A DNA stretch of 64,000 nucleotides, taken from NCBI GenBank assembly GCA_905182995.1, contig CAJJDP010000100.1, positions 265,403 to 329,402 of the forward strand, read 5' to 3'. Made by a program: the position numbers and the translations under genes. Positions 62,897-64,000 of this stretch are shown here, piece by piece (position 1 is the first letter of the stretch; every line of letters starts with the position of its first letter). A model generated the notes under the pieces. It made no database searches. It was given only the letters and a program-made list of their open reading frames with translations, and had not been told where the DNA came from. Source of the stretch: Paramecium octaurelia. Its lineage: Eukaryota; Ciliophora; Oligohymenophorea; Peniculida; Parameciidae.

Positions 62897-63379
62897 ATGT
62901 AACAAAGTGATGTGGTAGAATTCTCCTTCAGTCTGTAATACCCAAATGAAATTGAGGTCGATTAGAAAATTCATTTTCGAATGAATTCCTCTGCCGATAT
63001 TTCCTCAGAAGAAGAAAACGATTTGGAATTGAAAATATAATAACTATATAGCAAAACCAAGCAAGCCTTGCAATCTATTGATTAGAAGGAGTCTTTGTAA
63101 GAGGGAAGGAATACACGAAATCAAAGTGACATGTGTAGTTACCTTGTTTGCAGCAAATCTCTGCAGTATGCTTAACTGCTTATCTCAAACAATGTCTTTG
63201 CTCGAAGTCATTAGATCAAGGGATTTACCACAATATCGCCTGCAAAACATAAACAAAACATATCTAGAGAGGAGAGCGCGAAAAAGTAGAATAAATTCCT
63301 GGGGAAATAGAAAATACGATTCAATAGTTATTTAAGCATTCCTAATAGGAACATTTGTTTCACTTATATCAGCAATTGA
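62897..63379 (+). CDS. unknown protein, 160 residues
   Basis: A single-exon frame opening MQQSDVVEFSFSLQYPNE, acidic and Ser-rich in the first half (NSSADISSEEENDLELKI) and basic towards the end (SREESAKKQNKFLGKQK). No signal peptide, membrane segment or domain is recognised. It follows the NBR1-like gene by 88 bases on the same strand. Confidence 0.5.
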
Positions 63380-63427
63380 AAATAATTTATTGTATTTTAT
63401 AGTTTTTTAATACTACGATATTTAATA

Positions 63428-64000
63428 ATGAAAAGCAGGGAAGATTCAGTTTCAATAAGAAGTGATGAATAATCGTTGGATTTAGATTGCAGAATTATGA
63501 AACCAAAGTTTAAATAGCAAGACTATGATACTTATCAAACAGAAATAACTACTTCAGTTTATAAGAGAATAATGGAGATTCAATCTAGTTCGAATGAGTA
63601 TAAATTCAAAGCATGTCATGAAACTATTTTTTCAACAAATAAATCTGATTGTAAAAGAAAATCGAGTGATTTTTAAATTTAAGAATCAAATGAAGAGCAC
63701 ACGAAAAATGACAAATATGTAAATTAAAACTGCGATGATTTACTGGGAAAAGATAAGAAAAGAAAAAAAAGGTGTAAAAAAGGTTCTTTGTACTCTGTTA
63801 AAAGTCAATCTCAATCTCCAATTTAGAATCAGAATTAATAAATCTAATTATTAGAAACATAATCAAAAAAATCTCAAAGGTCTGTATACAAAAGCTCAAC
63901 CGTTAATAAATCAAAAAAAGGAATGAGCAACTCCTAAGACAGACTGTTTGGGTATTCCCTAGATTATCAACCCATAAGAATACAACAACGATCCAATCAC
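63428..64000 (+). CDS. basic, Ser/Gln-rich protein, runs off the window
   Basis: The frame opens at ATG 63428 (MKSREDSVSIRSDEQSLD), is still open at the last base, and has 191 codons in the window. It is rich in Lys, Ser and Gln, with a very basic patch (GKDKKRKKRCKKGS) that could be a nuclear-localisation signal, and Ser/Gln-rich blocks after it. No folded domain is seen. Starts 48 bases after the previous stop. Confidence 0.55.

Noticed and set aside
1-64000. tRNA, rRNA, transposase or viral genes
   Set aside because: No cloverleaf, rRNA core or integrase/transposase motif was recognised by eye; small tRNAs could still be missed.

Overview
This window is macronuclear-type DNA from a ciliate, most probably Paramecium. 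It is very AT-rich and densely packed with genes. Long protein families read through only if TAA and TAG are translated as glutamine and TGA is the sole stop. Coding regions are cut by tiny introns (about 20-35 nt, nearly always GTA/GTT...AG). Gene content agrees: a trichocyst matrix protein, an alveolin-like cortical protein, two SAXO-type ciliary microtubule proteins and a CCDC13-like coiled coil. No telomeric repeat is visible, and the first and last genes run off the ends.

Layout. 1-9.8 kb: secreted Cys-rich protein (partial), alveolin-like protein, trichocyst matrix protein, ribosomal uS15, an unknown protein with an unresolved 3' end, a P5B-type ATPase and a CCDC13-like coiled coil. 10-16.5 kb: one large type I membrane protein whose locus is scrambled by two overlapping contig joins. 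17.4-26 kb: ribosomal uS8, SAXO-like protein, WDR7/rabconnectin-3-beta homologue, and a MORN protein with a degenerate kinase domain. 26-28.4 kb: gene relics. 28.5-35.2 kb: an unknown protein, an ankyrin-repeat/noncanonical poly(A) polymerase fusion, and VPS45 with a third duplicated contig join. 35.6-48.7 kb: second MORN pseudokinase, small mitochondrial-type protein, small MG-start protein, malate dehydrogenase, TORTIFOLIA1/SPR2-like HEAT protein, a protein with a YTLKDY/LGGLGP motif, a Gln-rich coiled coil and a small unknown protein. 48.7-56.8 kb: STK32-like AGC kinase, Na+/H+ exchanger, MGC small protein, importin beta, second MGC small protein. 56.8-60.2 kb: a long stretch without an intact gene. 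60.2-64 kb: second SAXO, MG-start small protein, NBR1-like protein, an unknown protein and a basic partial protein.

There is no operon logic; genes are individually transcribed, with gaps of tens of bases on either strand. Several share cellular themes: cilia and cortex (alveolin, two SAXO, CCDC13-like, SPR2-like), the secretory/endolysosomal system (trichocyst matrix protein, VPS45, WDR7-like V-ATPase regulator, P5B ATPase, endosomal-type Na+/H+ exchanger) and small proteins with predicted N-terminal acylation (four).

The most notable observations are (i) three single-N junctions, each flanked by exact 1.3-1.5 kb repeats, which are best read as unmerged contig overlaps; (ii) two MORN proteins whose kinase domains keep DFG but have Asn for the catalytic Asp; (iii) the ankyrin-poly(A) polymerase fusion; (iv) four small MG-start proteins, one with a PP1-type docking motif; and (v) kilobase-scale gene-free tracts that look like decayed genes. 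All protein identities come from reading the translation by eye; no database search was run.
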